Notes: generated by a model from the sequence alone, not told the origin. A stretch of DNA of 15,162 nt from Firmicutes bacterium UBA4882 (GCA_002399265.1 DHDG01000039.1:9167-24328), one strand, 5' to 3'. Counted from the first letter of the stretch, positions 1 through 7,897 are shown. Made by a program: numbers and translations.

Positions 1-387
1 CGTCAATGCCACCCGCATGGAAACTACCACTGTTGCCTTTCCAACCGACAGACCCTTCTTATGCAGGAAATACACTTGCGTGGGAGGCCCCCCGGTCGTA
101 AGCGGCGTTACATTGCTGGTAAAAGTGGTAGCCAGACTAATCAGCATTGAGTCTTTGTGTCCCAAATGCTCTCCAAGCATATTAGAAAGCACCTTCAGAC
201 GCAATGCTTCAACAATCCAGCTACCAATCAGCATCAGGCCGGCAACTAGAATGAAGATCGGGTTAAACTTCAAGATACCGCTCCAAGTACGCTGGTCAAC
301 CGTGTCAAACAGCATAAAAACGGTAATTAGCAGGCTTACTGCGAGCGTAATTATGATTCCTTTTTTGACTAATCCTTTGTTGTACAT
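1..387 (-). CDS. Lysylphosphatidylglycerol synthase/YbhN-type flippase-like membrane protein, 5' part
   Basis: The minus strand is open from an ATG at 387 to the left edge (129 residues seen, C-terminal part outside the window). AGGAGG at 395-400 lies 7 bases before the ATG. Hydrophobic segments are visible at about residues 11-27 and 43-62. They are followed by a TPLTTGGPP stretch at 94-102 and then QVYFLHKKG, which resembles the conserved region of the LPG_synthase_TM/UPF0104 family (MprF N-terminal domain, AglD, YbhN). Such proteins are multi-pass inner-membrane proteins linked to lipid or lipid-linked sugar flipping or modification. No substrate can be named from this fragment. The gene is divergent from rnhB and has its own good promoter. 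The plus strand opposite is also open for long stretches, but that frame has no recognisable family. Confidence 0.82.
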   Translation of the reverse strand, partial: MYNKGLVKKGIIITLAVSLLITVFMLFDTVDQRTWSGILKFNPIFILVAGLMLIGSWIVEALRLKVLSNMLGEHLGHKDSMLISLATTFTSNVTPLTTGGPPTQVYFLHKKGLSVGKATVVVSMRVALT

Positions 388-431
388 GCCTGCGCCTCCT
401 TTAGACGACTCTCTGACTCTGAGTTCATTCT

Positions 432-460
432 ACTATAACACAAGACGTTCCTGCTTTCAA
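432..460 (-). promoter_or_regulatory. Sigma-A type promoter for the membrane protein gene
   Basis: Read on the minus strand: -35 TTGAAA (455-460), a 17-base spacer, and -10 TATAGT (432-437) preceded by TGT, an extended -10. Each hexamer matches the housekeeping consensus at 5 of 6 positions. Transcription would start near 425, leaving a leader of about 38 bases that includes the AGGAGG site. Confidence 0.75.
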
Positions 461-482
461 ATAATGCCTGCCTTGGCAAGGG

Positions 483-510
483 TTTACTCTCAGCGGCAGA
501 GAAGTATGAT
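483..510 (+). promoter_or_regulatory. Probable rnhB promoter
   Basis: -35-like TTTACT (483-488), a 16-base spacer and -10 TATGAT (505-510), a 4/6 and 5/6 match to the housekeeping consensus. It points toward rnhB with a leader of about 65 bases. An odd palindrome CCTTGGCAAGG (471-481) lies between this and the divergent promoter. This is a pattern match only. Confidence 0.45.
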
Positions 511-581
511 CACGGGTTGAGACCTCACCGCGGATTAGAACATCACCTTGGTCTGGCGGCAAAACGGAGGATTACTTATTA

Positions 582-1391
582 ATGGTCAGAATGAAAAAAG
601 CGGACCTAAATCGCAATCTGCGCCAGTTGCTGCGCGCCGAAACCGGCAAGCCATTCTTTTTGCTAAACGAAGCTCCGCCCCCAATAGTTGCGGAAGAGAA
701 CGCATTTTTTACTAAGGAATTTGAGCGACTAAACAAAATGATGCTTTTTGAGAAAGCAGCGCTCGAGTCCTTTCCGATTGATCATATGAAAGATGCTGAA
801 ACTGGAAATAGCGCAGTTACTCTGAAGGTCGCAGGAGTGGATGAAGCCGGCCGTGGTCCTTTGGCTGGTCCTGTTGTTGCGGCAGCAATCGTGCTCCCTT
901 TGCATTCTGCTATTCCGGGAGTCAATGACTCCAAACAATTATCCCCCGATGAAAGGGAAGAACTTTTTGAAGAACTAGCCGCAATTGCCGATTATGGCAT
1001 CGGTGTTGTGGGCCCAGAGCAGATTGACGTGGTCAATATCCTGCAAGCTACTTATCAGGCAATGCAGCAGGCTGTGGCCAGTCTGAAATGCCACCCGCAG
1101 TATATCCTGGTTGACGCTGTCACCATCCCGGGTCTTAGTATCCCTCAAAAGGGCTTTATCAGTGGGGATTGCCTGTCCGTTTCCATTGCTGCAGCCTCTA
1201 TTGTAGCGAAAGTAGCGCGCGACAGAATCATGGTAGCCTATGATCGCATTTATCCGCAATACGGTTTTGCCAGTAATAAAGGTTATGGCACGCAAGAGCA
1301 CCTGGAAGCATTGGCAAGATATGGTCCCAGTCCAATTCATCGTACCAGTTTCTGCCATAAAATTACGAATGACGCCCAGAAAAACGCCTGA
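582..1391 (+). CDS. rnhB: Ribonuclease HII
   Basis: This enzyme (269 aa) cuts the RNA strand of RNA-DNA hybrids and removes single ribonucleotides misinserted into DNA. The RNase H fold starts near residue 83 with VAGVDEAGRGPLAGP, which gives catalytic D87 and E88. DSKQL follows at 116-120, VDAV at 177-180 supplies D178, and VARDR near 211-215 supplies D214, completing the metal-binding acidic set. The C-terminal KGYGTQEH and HRTSF stretches are also typical. The roughly 80-residue N-terminal extension is usual for Firmicute RNase HII. The ATG at 582 is favoured because GGAGG (566-570) sits 11 bases upstream; a second ATG at 591 is too far from it. In many Firmicutes rnhB is followed directly by yraN and comM, whereas here the propionate cassette lies in between. 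No clear terminator follows the gene. Confidence 0.96.
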   Translation: MVRMKKADLNRNLRQLLRAETGKPFFLLNEAPPPIVAEENAFFTKEFERLNKMMLFEKAALESFPIDHMKDAETGNSAVTLKVAGVDEAGRGPLAGPVVAAAIVLPLHSAIPGVNDSKQLSPDEREELFEELAAIADYGIGVVGPEQIDVVNILQATYQAMQQAVASLKCHPQYILVDAVTIPGLSIPQKGFISGDCLSVSIAAASIVAKVARDRIMVAYDRIYPQYGFASNKGYGTQEHLEALARYGPSPIHRTSFCHKITNDAQKNA

Positions 1392-1498
1392 GCGAAGGGG
1401 ATCGGAAAGCCCTAAAATGAGTCTAAATCCAGTTCAAAATTAATGGAAAAAAGTTTTTTTCGGCAGGAAATAAAATATGTTACACGAATGATCTTAAT

Positions 1499-1525
1499 TT
1501 GAGTTGGTATGTGTTTACATATAGC
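1499..1525 (+). promoter_or_regulatory. Weak candidate promoter/operator before korD
   Basis: TTGAGT (1499-1504) and TATAGC (1520-1525) are separated by only 15 bases, so this is a poor housekeeping match. Between them is an inverted repeat, TATGT-GTTT-ACATA (1508-1521), that could be a repressor site. It is the best candidate I see in the 252-base gap before the twelve-gene operon, but it is not convincing. I saw no cobalamin-riboswitch box here. Confidence 0.22.
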
Positions 1526-1539
1526 TGCTAGAGCTCGTA

Positions 1540-1570
1540 AAACCTCCGTGGGATTTCTCCGACGGGGTTT
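1540..1570 (+). other. Leader hairpin upstream of korD
   Basis: AAACC (1540-1544), a bulged T, and CCGT (1546-1549) pair with ACGG (1562-1565) and GGTTT (1566-1570). An inner GGA/TCC pair (1551-1553 with 1558-1560) closes a TTTC loop across a G-G mismatch. The structure lies 73 bases before korD. Only three T residues follow, so it is a poor terminator; it could be a weak rnhB terminator, an attenuator or a 5' stabilising element. Confidence 0.4.
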
Positions 1571-1643
1571 CGTTGCGACAATAGCTAAAAGCCAGCCCAG
1601 AAAAAACCAATGTACAAAACACACAGACAGGGAGGGTTCTTAA

Positions 1644-1877
1644 ATGGTTATTCCGCGGGAAAACCAGCCGGTTGCTTCTCCGGTTAGCGTTAACAAGCGT
1701 TGGTGCAAGCGATGCGGAATATGTATCGCCTTTTGTCCAAAAGGAGTTTTGGCGGCTGGGCCAGATGGTTATCCTGAAGTCGTGGCACCAGAAAAGTGCA
1801 TTAAGTGCCGTTTATGTGAAATTCGCTGTCCTGATTTCGCCATCATAGTTGAGGAGAGTGATAAAAATGGCGGTTGA
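1644..1877 (+). CDS. korD: 2-oxoacid:ferredoxin oxidoreductase, delta subunit (ferredoxin-like)
   Basis: A 77-residue 2x[4Fe-4S] ferredoxin-type protein. The first cluster motif is C21-C24-C27-C31 followed by P, and the second is C52-C55-C58-C62 followed by P; both are complete. In the four-subunit 2-oxoacid:ferredoxin oxidoreductases this small subunit passes electrons from the thiamine-diphosphate site to external ferredoxin. The start is supported by GGGAGGG about 9 bases before the ATG. It is the first gene of the run and overlaps korA by 11 bases. Taken alone it could be any dicluster ferredoxin; the korABC neighbours decide the assignment. Confidence 0.9.
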   Translation: MVIPRENQPVASPVSVNKRWCKRCGICIAFCPKGVLAAGPDGYPEVVAPEKCIKCRLCEIRCPDFAIIVEESDKNGG

Positions 1878-3000
1878 ACGTTCAGCGCGCCTGATGCAGG
1901 GTAACGAAGCTTGCGTGGAAGGTGCCATTGCCGCAGGATGCAGGTTTTATGCAGGCTATCCAATTACACCTTCTACGGAAATTGCCGAGTTGATGGCAGC
2001 CTCTTTGCCGTGCGTTGGCGGAAGATTCATTCAAATGGAAGATGAAATTGCCAGTATGGCCGCAATAATCGGCGCTTCGCTGACAGGTACAAAATCAATG
2101 ACAGCTACCAGTGGTCCGGGTTTTTCGCTGAAACAGGAAAACATCGGTTATGCTGCACTGACCGAAGTGCCATGTGTGATCGTCAATGTCCAGCGTTCCG
2201 GCCCGAGTACCGGATTACCCACCTCTCCGGCACAGGGCGATGTAATGCAGAGCAGATGGGGAACACACGGCGATCATCCGATTATCGTGCTTTCGCCTTC
2301 ATCGGTATCCGAAACCTATCGGCTGACATTTGAATCATTTAATCTCGCGGAAAAGTACCGGAACCCCGTAATTTTACTAATGGATGAAGTGGTCGGTCAT
2401 ATGCGGGAGCGGGTTGATCTTCACTCATTAAGCATGTCGGTAGTTGACAGAGTAAAGCCAACCAATAAACGTGAGGATTATTTGCCGTACGACGCTGCGC
2501 CAGACGGTGTCTCCCCGATGGCCAATTTTGGTGATGGGTATCGTTGTCATGTAACGGGCTTGATTCATAATAAAAAGGGTTATCCGACGAGCAAAGCCGA
2601 GGAAGTTGATTTTTTAATTCGCCGCCTTCATAATAAAATAGATCACAATTTGGATGACGTTTTAAAATACGAAGAATATATGGTGGACGATGCCGACATA
2701 ATCGTACTGGCTTTTGGCTCTGTGGCACGTTCAGCGCACAATGCTGTCAGAAGAGCCCGCCAAAATGGAGTTAAAGCCGGCTTATTCCGTCCGATCACCA
2801 TCTGGCCGTTCCCGGAAGCGGCCGTCACCGCACTGGCTCAAAAAGCCAAACACATTATTGTTCCTGAAATGAACTTGGGACAGCTGCGCCTGGAGGTAGA
2901 ACGTGTTGCTGGCTCAAGATGTCAGGTAAGCGGAATCAACAGCATCATCGGAGAATTAATTGCTCCTGACCAAATACTGCGTCGCATTATGGAGGTGTGA
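1867..3000 (+). CDS. korA: 2-oxoglutarate:ferredoxin oxidoreductase, alpha subunit
   Basis: The alpha subunit (377 aa) carries the pyrimidine-binding and transketolase-C-like domains of the enzyme that converts a 2-oxoacid, CoA and oxidised ferredoxin into acyl-CoA, CO2 and reduced ferredoxin. Visible landmarks are GNEACVEGA near 12-20, YPITPSTE at 31-38, EDE at 58-60, TSGPGFSL at 81-88 and RSGPSTGLPT at 110-119. The C-terminal third has the IVLAFGS and GLFRPITIWPFP patterns of the C domain. GAGGAG (1851-1856) sits 10 bases before the ATG at 1867; a TTG 18 bases further upstream overlaps that site and is unlikely. The 2-oxoglutarate assignment rests mainly on neighbouring genes that use succinyl-CoA. 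A branched-chain 2-oxoacid enzyme (VorB type) has very similar subunits and cannot be excluded from sequence alone. Confidence 0.88.
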   Translation: MAVERSARLMQGNEACVEGAIAAGCRFYAGYPITPSTEIAELMAASLPCVGGRFIQMEDEIASMAAIIGASLTGTKSMTATSGPGFSLKQENIGYAALTEVPCVIVNVQRSGPSTGLPTSPAQGDVMQSRWGTHGDHPIIVLSPSSVSETYRLTFESFNLAEKYRNPVILLMDEVVGHMRERVDLHSLSMSVVDRVKPTNKREDYLPYDAAPDGVSPMANFGDGYRCHVTGLIHNKKGYPTSKAEEVDFLIRRLHNKIDHNLDDVLKYEEYMVDDADIIVLAFGSVARSAHNAVRRARQNGVKAGLFRPITIWPFPEAAVTALAQKAKHIIVPEMNLGQLRLEVERVAGSRCQVSGINSIIGELIAPDQILRRIMEV

Positions 3001-3005
3001 AAAAA

Positions 3006-3821
3006 ATGGCTTTACAGCATGCACAAGACTATCTCCGTAATGCCATGATGCCTCACATCTGGTGTCCGGGCTGTGGGCATGGCATTATTTTGGGAGCTAT
3101 ACTAAGAGCGATTAGCAAAGCCGGTCTTGATCAAGACAAAACGGTGATTGTTTCAGGGATTGGTTGTTCTTCCAGAGCATCCGGCTATATGGATTTTGAT
3201 ACACTGCATACTACCCATGGACGGGCTTTAGCTTTTGCCACCGGCGTAAAAATGGCCAAACCCGAACTGAATGTAATTGTAATTATGGGAGACGGTGATT
3301 GCTCCGCAATCGGCGGCAATCACTTCATTCATGCCTGTCGCCGCAACATTGACTTGACTGCGGTGGTGTTCAACAATTCCATCTATGGCATGACCAGCGG
3401 TCAATATTCACCTTTGACCCCGCGCGGCAAATTTGCCACAACAGCACCCTACGGTACGATTGAACGTGAATTCGACCTTTGCGATCTGGCGATCGCTGCC
3501 GGTGCCTCCTATGTCGGCAGAGGTACCACTTTCCATGCCCAACTGCTAACGGATCTGATTGTCAAAGGAATTGCCAACAAAGGATTCTCTCTCATCGAAG
3601 GGATCAGCCAGTGCCCGACCTATTATGGTCGTAAAAATAAGATGGGCGGGCCGATCGATATGATGAAATGGCAACAGGAACACTCTGTTAACGCCGTTGC
3701 GGCTACCAAGATGACTCCGGAGCAGTTAGATGGTAAGTTCAAAATCGGGGAGCTTCATAATAGTCCGGCCCCGGAATATATCGCTGAATATGACAAGATT
3801 ATTGCCGCGAGGAGGGCCTGA
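3006..3821 (+). CDS. korB: 2-oxoglutarate:ferredoxin oxidoreductase, beta subunit (thiamine diphosphate)
   Basis: The beta subunit (271 aa from the ATG at 3006) binds thiamine diphosphate and one [4Fe-4S] cluster. GDGD at 96-99 with NNS at 123-125 is the Mg-thiamine diphosphate motif. Four cysteines in family positions can hold the cluster: C20 and C23 (WCPGCGHG), C54 (GIGCSSR) and C203 (SQCPTYYG). GGAGG at 2991-2995, inside the end of korA, is 10 bases before this ATG. A GTG at 2997 in the same frame is only 1 base from the SD and is unlikely. The gap to korA is 5 bases and to korC 2 bases, so translation is probably coupled. Confidence 0.9.
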   Translation: MALQHAQDYLRNAMMPHIWCPGCGHGIILGAILRAISKAGLDQDKTVIVSGIGCSSRASGYMDFDTLHTTHGRALAFATGVKMAKPELNVIVIMGDGDCSAIGGNHFIHACRRNIDLTAVVFNNSIYGMTSGQYSPLTPRGKFATTAPYGTIEREFDLCDLAIAAGASYVGRGTTFHAQLLTDLIVKGIANKGFSLIEGISQCPTYYGRKNKMGGPIDMMKWQQEHSVNAVAATKMTPEQLDGKFKIGELHNSPAPEYIAEYDKIIAARRA

Positions 3822-3823
3822 AG

Positions 3824-4384
3824 ATGAAAAATGCAGCAATGGAGTTTCGGTTGGGCGGCTCCGGCGGACAAGGTTTGATTCTTGCTGGCATAATTTTGGC
3901 TGATGCCGCAATTATGGAAGGCAAAAATGCAGTCCAGACCCAGAGTTATGGTCCGGAAGCACGTGGAGGAGCCAGCAAGGCCGAAGTAATCATTAGCGAA
4001 TCTGCGATTGATTATCCGAAAGTTACCATGCCCAATGTGTTGTTATGCCTGTCTGATGAAGCCTATCGCAAATATGGACAAGTTGTCGATCCGAACGGGT
4101 TGGTTATCACAGATACTTCGATGCATCTGCCGTTGCCGAACGAAAAGACCATGGTGCCGCTCTATCGGCTCCCGGTGCTGAGCATTGCCCGCGAAAAAAT
4201 TGGCCGCGGTCTAACCGCTAATATGGTCGCTTTAGGCTGCCTGAATGCCCTGACAAAATCTGTATCGGACGCGTCTTTGGAACAGGCTATCAGCGAGCGT
4301 GTTCCGGCAGGCACTGCCGAACTAAACCTGAAAGCATACCGCGCCGGATTAGCGGCTGCGCAGCAACTCCTTATTGCCAAATAG
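3824..4384 (+). CDS. korC: 2-oxoglutarate:ferredoxin oxidoreductase, gamma subunit
   Basis: A 186-residue subunit of the pyruvate/ketoisovalerate oxidoreductase gamma family. It shows the glycine-rich GGSGGQG at 11-17, near the N-terminus, and SYGPEARGG at 41-49, both standard for this subunit. It completes the D-A-B-C set, so all four chains are present and intact. A GGAGG-type site lies in the last codons of korB ahead of the ATG. The stop is 17 bases from the next gene, the mutase large chain, with no terminator between, which suggests that the oxidoreductase and the mutase are on one transcript. Confidence 0.9.
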   Translation: MKNAAMEFRLGGSGGQGLILAGIILADAAIMEGKNAVQTQSYGPEARGGASKAEVIISESAIDYPKVTMPNVLLCLSDEAYRKYGQVVDPNGLVITDTSMHLPLPNEKTMVPLYRLPVLSIAREKIGRGLTANMVALGCLNALTKSVSDASLEQAISERVPAGTAELNLKAYRAGLAAAQQLLIAK

Positions 4385-4401
4385 GGGAAAGGAGCACGAT
4401 T

Positions 4402-6081
4402 ATGTACGAGCAGACCAAGTTGCAGGAAATTAAACAAAAAACGTCTGATTGGCAAGAAAAATCTGTTGCCAAACTGCTGTCCAAACACCCTGAAAGTCGA
4501 CCCGTGTTTACGACTTCTTCCGGAATAGAAGTCAAACGGCTTTACACTCCAGCCGATATTGCCGAAATTGATTACCTTGACACGCTGGGTTTTCCAGGTG
4601 AATATCCTTATACCCGGGGCGTTCAGCCAACCATGTATCGCGGTCGTCCCTGGACAATGCGCCAATACGCAGGGTTTGCCTCCGCAGAGGAAAGCAACTT
4701 ACGTTTCAGATATCTTTTGGAACAGGGGCAAACTGGTCTTTCAGTAGCTTTTGATCTGCCCACTCAGATCGGTTATGATTCAGATCATCCCTTAGCTGCC
4801 GGTGAGGTGGGTAAAGTCGGTGTAGCCATTGACAGTCTAAAGGATATGGAACTGCTCTTCAATGCCATTCCACTTGACAAAGTCAGTACTTCGATGACGA
4901 TTAATGCGCCAGCTGCTGTTTTGCTGGCCATGTATATTGCAGTTGCCCAGAAGCAAGGTGCTTCTGTGGAACGACTTTCCGGAACAATTCAAAATGATAT
5001 TCTCAAAGAATATGTCGCCCGCGGTACTTATATTTTCCCGCCCAAACCGTCGATGCGATTAATTACCGACATTTTCGCATACTGCTCGCAGAATCTGCCG
5101 GAGTGGAACACTATTTCGATCAGCGGCTATCATATTCGCGAAGCCGGATCAACTGCCGTTCAGGAAGTTGCCTTTACTCTGGCGGATGGGATCGCTTATG
5201 TCCAGGCGGCTATTAATGCCGGGCTCAGCGTGGACTCTTTCGCGCCGCGGCTCTCTTTCTTCTTCAATGCCCATACTGATTTCTTTGAAGAAGTGGCTAA
5301 ATTCCGGGCCGCCCGTTATCTCTGGTCTAAAATTATGCGCGAACGTTTCAAGGCCACTAATCCAAAATCATGGATGCTGCGTTTCCACACCCAGACAGCA
5401 GGCTCAACCCTTACAGCACAACAGCCGGAGAATAATGTAGTACGGGTAGCCCTGCAGGCACTGTCGGCCGCACTTGGCGGAACGCAGTCTTTGCATACCA
5501 ATTCCAGGGACGAAGCTTTAGCGCTACCGACAGAAGATTCTGTGCGGATCGCTTTGCGCACTCAGCAGATCATTGCTTTTGAAAGCGGTGTCACCAATAC
5601 TGTTGATCCGTTAGCCGGTTCCTACTATATTGAAAGCCTTACTAAAGAAATTGCGGATCGGGCTGCAGAGTACATCCGTCAGATTGATGAAATGGGCGGA
5701 GCACCGGGCGCAATCGAGAAAGGCTTCATTCAGCAAGAGATCCAGGACAGCGCTTATCGTCATCAAAAAGAAGTGGAAGCTGAAGAACTGGTGGTTGTTG
5801 GTGTAAACCGCTTCCAAATTGAAGAAGCTCCTCCTTCAGGTCTGCTACGGGTCGATCCGGCTGTGGGTGAAGCACAGCGTCAAAGGCTGGCAGATCTCCG
5901 GACCGAACGTGACGGTGCTAAAGTCGCACAATGCCTGGAGTCATTACGCCAGGCAGCCTCGGGCACTGAAAACCTGATGCCCCTAATTCTGGACGCAGTG
6001 CATGCTTATGCAACGCTTGGTGAGATTTGTGGCGTGCTCAGAGATGTGTTTGGCGAGTACCGGGCACCGGATATTCTCTAA
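4402..6081 (+). CDS. mcmA1: Methylmalonyl-CoA mutase, large catalytic chain
   Basis: The TIM-barrel catalytic chain (559 aa) interconverts succinyl-CoA and (R)-methylmalonyl-CoA using adenosylcobalamin. It ends without the B12-binding domain, which is the next gene, so this is the split form. Numbering in the conserved core coincides with that of the Propionibacterium shermanii enzyme as I recall it: Y89 (RQYAGF), R207 (KEYVARG) and H244 (SGYHIRE) are present. Y89 and R207 distinguish methylmalonyl-CoA mutase from isobutyryl-CoA mutase. TIQNDILKE (195-203), RLSFFFNAH (283-291) and GGTQSLHTNS (359-368) are further family landmarks. Position 75 is Gln where the P. shermanii chain has Tyr; I believe this is common in anaerobe and thermophile relatives. 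AAAGGAG lies about 7 bases before the ATG. Confidence 0.95.
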   Translation: MYEQTKLQEIKQKTSDWQEKSVAKLLSKHPESRPVFTTSSGIEVKRLYTPADIAEIDYLDTLGFPGEYPYTRGVQPTMYRGRPWTMRQYAGFASAEESNLRFRYLLEQGQTGLSVAFDLPTQIGYDSDHPLAAGEVGKVGVAIDSLKDMELLFNAIPLDKVSTSMTINAPAAVLLAMYIAVAQKQGASVERLSGTIQNDILKEYVARGTYIFPPKPSMRLITDIFAYCSQNLPEWNTISISGYHIREAGSTAVQEVAFTLADGIAYVQAAINAGLSVDSFAPRLSFFFNAHTDFFEEVAKFRAARYLWSKIMRERFKATNPKSWMLRFHTQTAGSTLTAQQPENNVVRVALQALSAALGGTQSLHTNSRDEALALPTEDSVRIALRTQQIIAFESGVTNTVDPLAGSYYIESLTKEIADRAAEYIRQIDEMGGAPGAIEKGFIQQEIQDSAYRHQKEVEAEELVVVGVNRFQIEEAPPSGLLRVDPAVGEAQRQRLADLRTERDGAKVAQCLESLRQAASGTENLMPLILDAVHAYATLGEICGVLRDVFGEYRAPDIL

Positions 6082-6109
6082 TTGAAAGCGATACGGAGGA
6101 GGATTTGAT

Positions 6110-6505
6110 TTGGCTACCATTCGCGTTTTAATAGCAAAACCTGGTCTGGACGGTCATGATCGCGGAGCCAAGGTTATCGCGAGAGCCTTGCGTGACGCCG
6201 GTATGGAAGTCATTTATACCGGCCTGCGTCAGACCCCGGAACAAATTGTCGAAGCAGCACTACAGGAAGATGTCAACGCATTGGGTTTGTCCTGCCTTTC
6301 CGGGGCACACAACCATCTTTTTCCACGTGTTGTAGAACTGCTGCGTGAACAAGGGGCTGCTGATATTCTTGTTTTCGGCGGCGGTGTCATTCCGCAGGAG
6401 GATATCCCTGACCTGAAAGCAGCCGGCGTTGTCGAAATATTTACGCCCGGCACCTCCACTGTGGACGTGGTGGAATTTTTGAATAAACATGTCAATGTCA
6501 AATAA
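6110..6505 (+). CDS. mcmA2: Methylmalonyl-CoA mutase, small B12-binding chain
   Basis: A stand-alone cobalamin-binding domain of 131 residues that would pair with the large chain. The B12 motif DxHxxG is present as D14-G-H16-D-R-G19, so H16 is the lower axial cobalt ligand (base-off, His-on). SCLSG at 61-65 and FGGGV at 89-93 are the other two parts of the signature that hold the nucleotide tail. The start is TTG at 6110: GGAGGAGG (6095-6102) lies 7 bases upstream and the next residues, ATIRVLIAKPGLDGHD, match the usual N-terminus. The 3' end overlaps meaB by 17 bases. Confidence 0.94.
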   Translation: MATIRVLIAKPGLDGHDRGAKVIARALRDAGMEVIYTGLRQTPEQIVEAALQEDVNALGLSCLSGAHNHLFPRVVELLREQGAADILVFGGGVIPQEDIPDLKAAGVVEIFTPGTSTVDVVEFLNKHVNVK

Positions 6506-7478
6506 TAAAGAGCAGCAGACGCCGGAGAGTTTGGCTGAACGAATCATTGGCGGCGACCGCCGCGCGTTAGCCAGAGCCATTACACTGCTGGAAAACGGCG
6601 CGCCGCAAGCCAACCGCATTGTTAGTCTGCTGCATCAGAACGCTGATTTGAACAAAGCCAGGTTTATTGGCATTACCGGCCCTCCTGGTGCCGGTAAGAG
6701 TACCCTGAGCAATGCTTTAGTGACTTGCTTGCGCAAAAGAGGAGAAAAGGCTGCCTTAATTTTGGTAGATCCGGCCAGTCCGCTGACTGGCGGTGCCATT
6801 CTGGGAGATCGCCTGCGACTTCCTGGTCATTCTGGTGACGACGGTGTTTTCATTCGCAGTATGAGTAATCGCGGCCATCTCGGAGGTCTCTCTCCGACAA
6901 CAGCGGGAGTAGCCACGCTGATGCAGGCCGCCGGTTTTAAACGAGTCATCATTGAAACGGTTGGCACCGGACAGGCCGAAACCGAAATTGCGGGTCTGGC
7001 AGATACAGTAGTGCTGGTCCTGGTGCCCGGATTGGGCGATGACATCCAGCTGATGAAAGCCGGCATTATGGAAATTGCTGATGTTTTCGCGGTCAACAAG
7101 TCCGATAGAGATGGGGCTGCCTTGTTAGCCAGCGAGCTAAAAATGTCGCAGACCGTCTCTTCAAGCGACGGGTTTACTCCGGAAGTTATTCTGACGTCTG
7201 CCCTGTCTGGCGACGGTGTAGATAGCCTGCTGGATGCAATCGATCGTCATTACGCTCATCTGGAGCAATCAGGCTTGATCAAAGTTACCAGAAAGAAACG
7301 GATTCAGACACAACTGAACGGAGCTCTGCAGGGTTTGTTTCGCAATGCCCTGGCTGGCATTGCCTCGGAGGATCTTAGCCAGGTCAATTGTCAGCTTGAG
7401 CAATGTATACTGGATCCATATAGCGCAGCTGAAACCCTTTGGAATCTCATCATAGCAAACGGTAAGGGAGGGAAGTAA
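6489..7478 (+). CDS. meaB: Methylmalonyl-CoA mutase-associated GTPase MeaB
   Basis: A G3E-family P-loop GTPase (329 aa) that gates cofactor loading and protects the B12 mutase from inactivation; relatives are called MeaB, ArgK or YgfD. The Walker A motif is GPPGAGKST at 64-72. LVDPAS (92-97) supplies the Mg-site Asp, ETVGTGQ (156-162) is the switch region, and NKSD (203-206) is the base-specificity motif. It overlaps the B12-chain gene by 17 bases, which fits coupled synthesis with its client. Two ATG codons (6489 and 6495) are possible and the SD is weak, so the first two residues are uncertain. Confidence 0.93.
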   Translation: MSMSNNKEQQTPESLAERIIGGDRRALARAITLLENGAPQANRIVSLLHQNADLNKARFIGITGPPGAGKSTLSNALVTCLRKRGEKAALILVDPASPLTGGAILGDRLRLPGHSGDDGVFIRSMSNRGHLGGLSPTTAGVATLMQAAGFKRVIIETVGTGQAETEIAGLADTVVLVLVPGLGDDIQLMKAGIMEIADVFAVNKSDRDGAALLASELKMSQTVSSSDGFTPEVILTSALSGDGVDSLLDAIDRHYAHLEQSGLIKVTRKKRIQTQLNGALQGLFRNALAGIASEDLSQVNCQLEQCILDPYSAAETLWNLIIANGKGGK

Positions 7479-7484
7479 TGGACT

Positions 7485-7883
7485 ATGCTGAACAAAATTG
7501 AACACATCGGAATTGCAGTGACCAGCCTTGAACAGTCTTTGCCTTTCTATACGGAAGTTCTTGGTCTTGAGCTGCTTGGAATTGAAGAAGTTTCAGATCA
7601 GAAACTGCGCGTGGCGTTTCTCAAAATAGGACAGAGTAATATTGAATTACTGGAACCGACCAGTCCGGACGCTACTGTGGCTAAATTTCTGGAAAATCGC
7701 GGTCCTGGCATCCATCATATCGCATTTGCTGTGGATGATGTCGCCAAAGAGCTTGAGGCAGTCAAATCCCGCGGTATCCGGGTTATCGACGAAACCCCCA
7801 GAATTGGTGCCCATGGAGCCAAAATTGCCTTCTTGCATCCGAAGTCCGGGGGCGGAGTACTTATTGAACTTTGTCAGCACTGA
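7485..7883 (+). CDS. mce: Methylmalonyl-CoA epimerase
   Basis: A 132-residue vicinal-oxygen-chelate protein that interconverts (R)- and (S)-methylmalonyl-CoA. It links the mutase (R form) to the decarboxylase (S form). Likely metal ligands are H7 (IEHIGIAV), E54 (NIELLEP), H78 (IHHIAFAVDD) and E128 (VLIELCQ), in the spacing of two beta-alpha-beta-beta-beta modules. GGGAGGG lies 12 bases before the ATG at 7485. An out-of-frame ATG at 7478 gives only seven codons and is ignored. The meaB stop is 6 bases upstream. Confidence 0.94.
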   Translation: MLNKIEHIGIAVTSLEQSLPFYTEVLGLELLGIEEVSDQKLRVAFLKIGQSNIELLEPTSPDATVAKFLENRGPGIHHIAFAVDDVAKELEAVKSRGIRVIDETPRIGAHGAKIAFLHPKSGGGVLIELCQH

Positions 7884-7897
7884 TTGGAGGTAAACTG

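Noticed and set aside
17..520. Plus-strand open frame of 167 codons at the left edge
   Set aside because: It lies opposite the minus-strand flippase-like gene, has no usable SD, crosses the promoter of that gene, and its translation matches no family, whereas the minus strand gives membrane helices and a conserved motif.
1392..1643. Cobalamin riboswitch ahead of the mutase operon
   Set aside because: The region is only about 250 bases and I could not find the conserved B12-box sequence or the multi-stem layout.
6229..6501. Minus-strand open frames opposite the B12-binding chain and other operon genes
   Set aside because: They mirror strongly conserved plus-strand genes with continuous family motifs, and have no SD or recognisable product.
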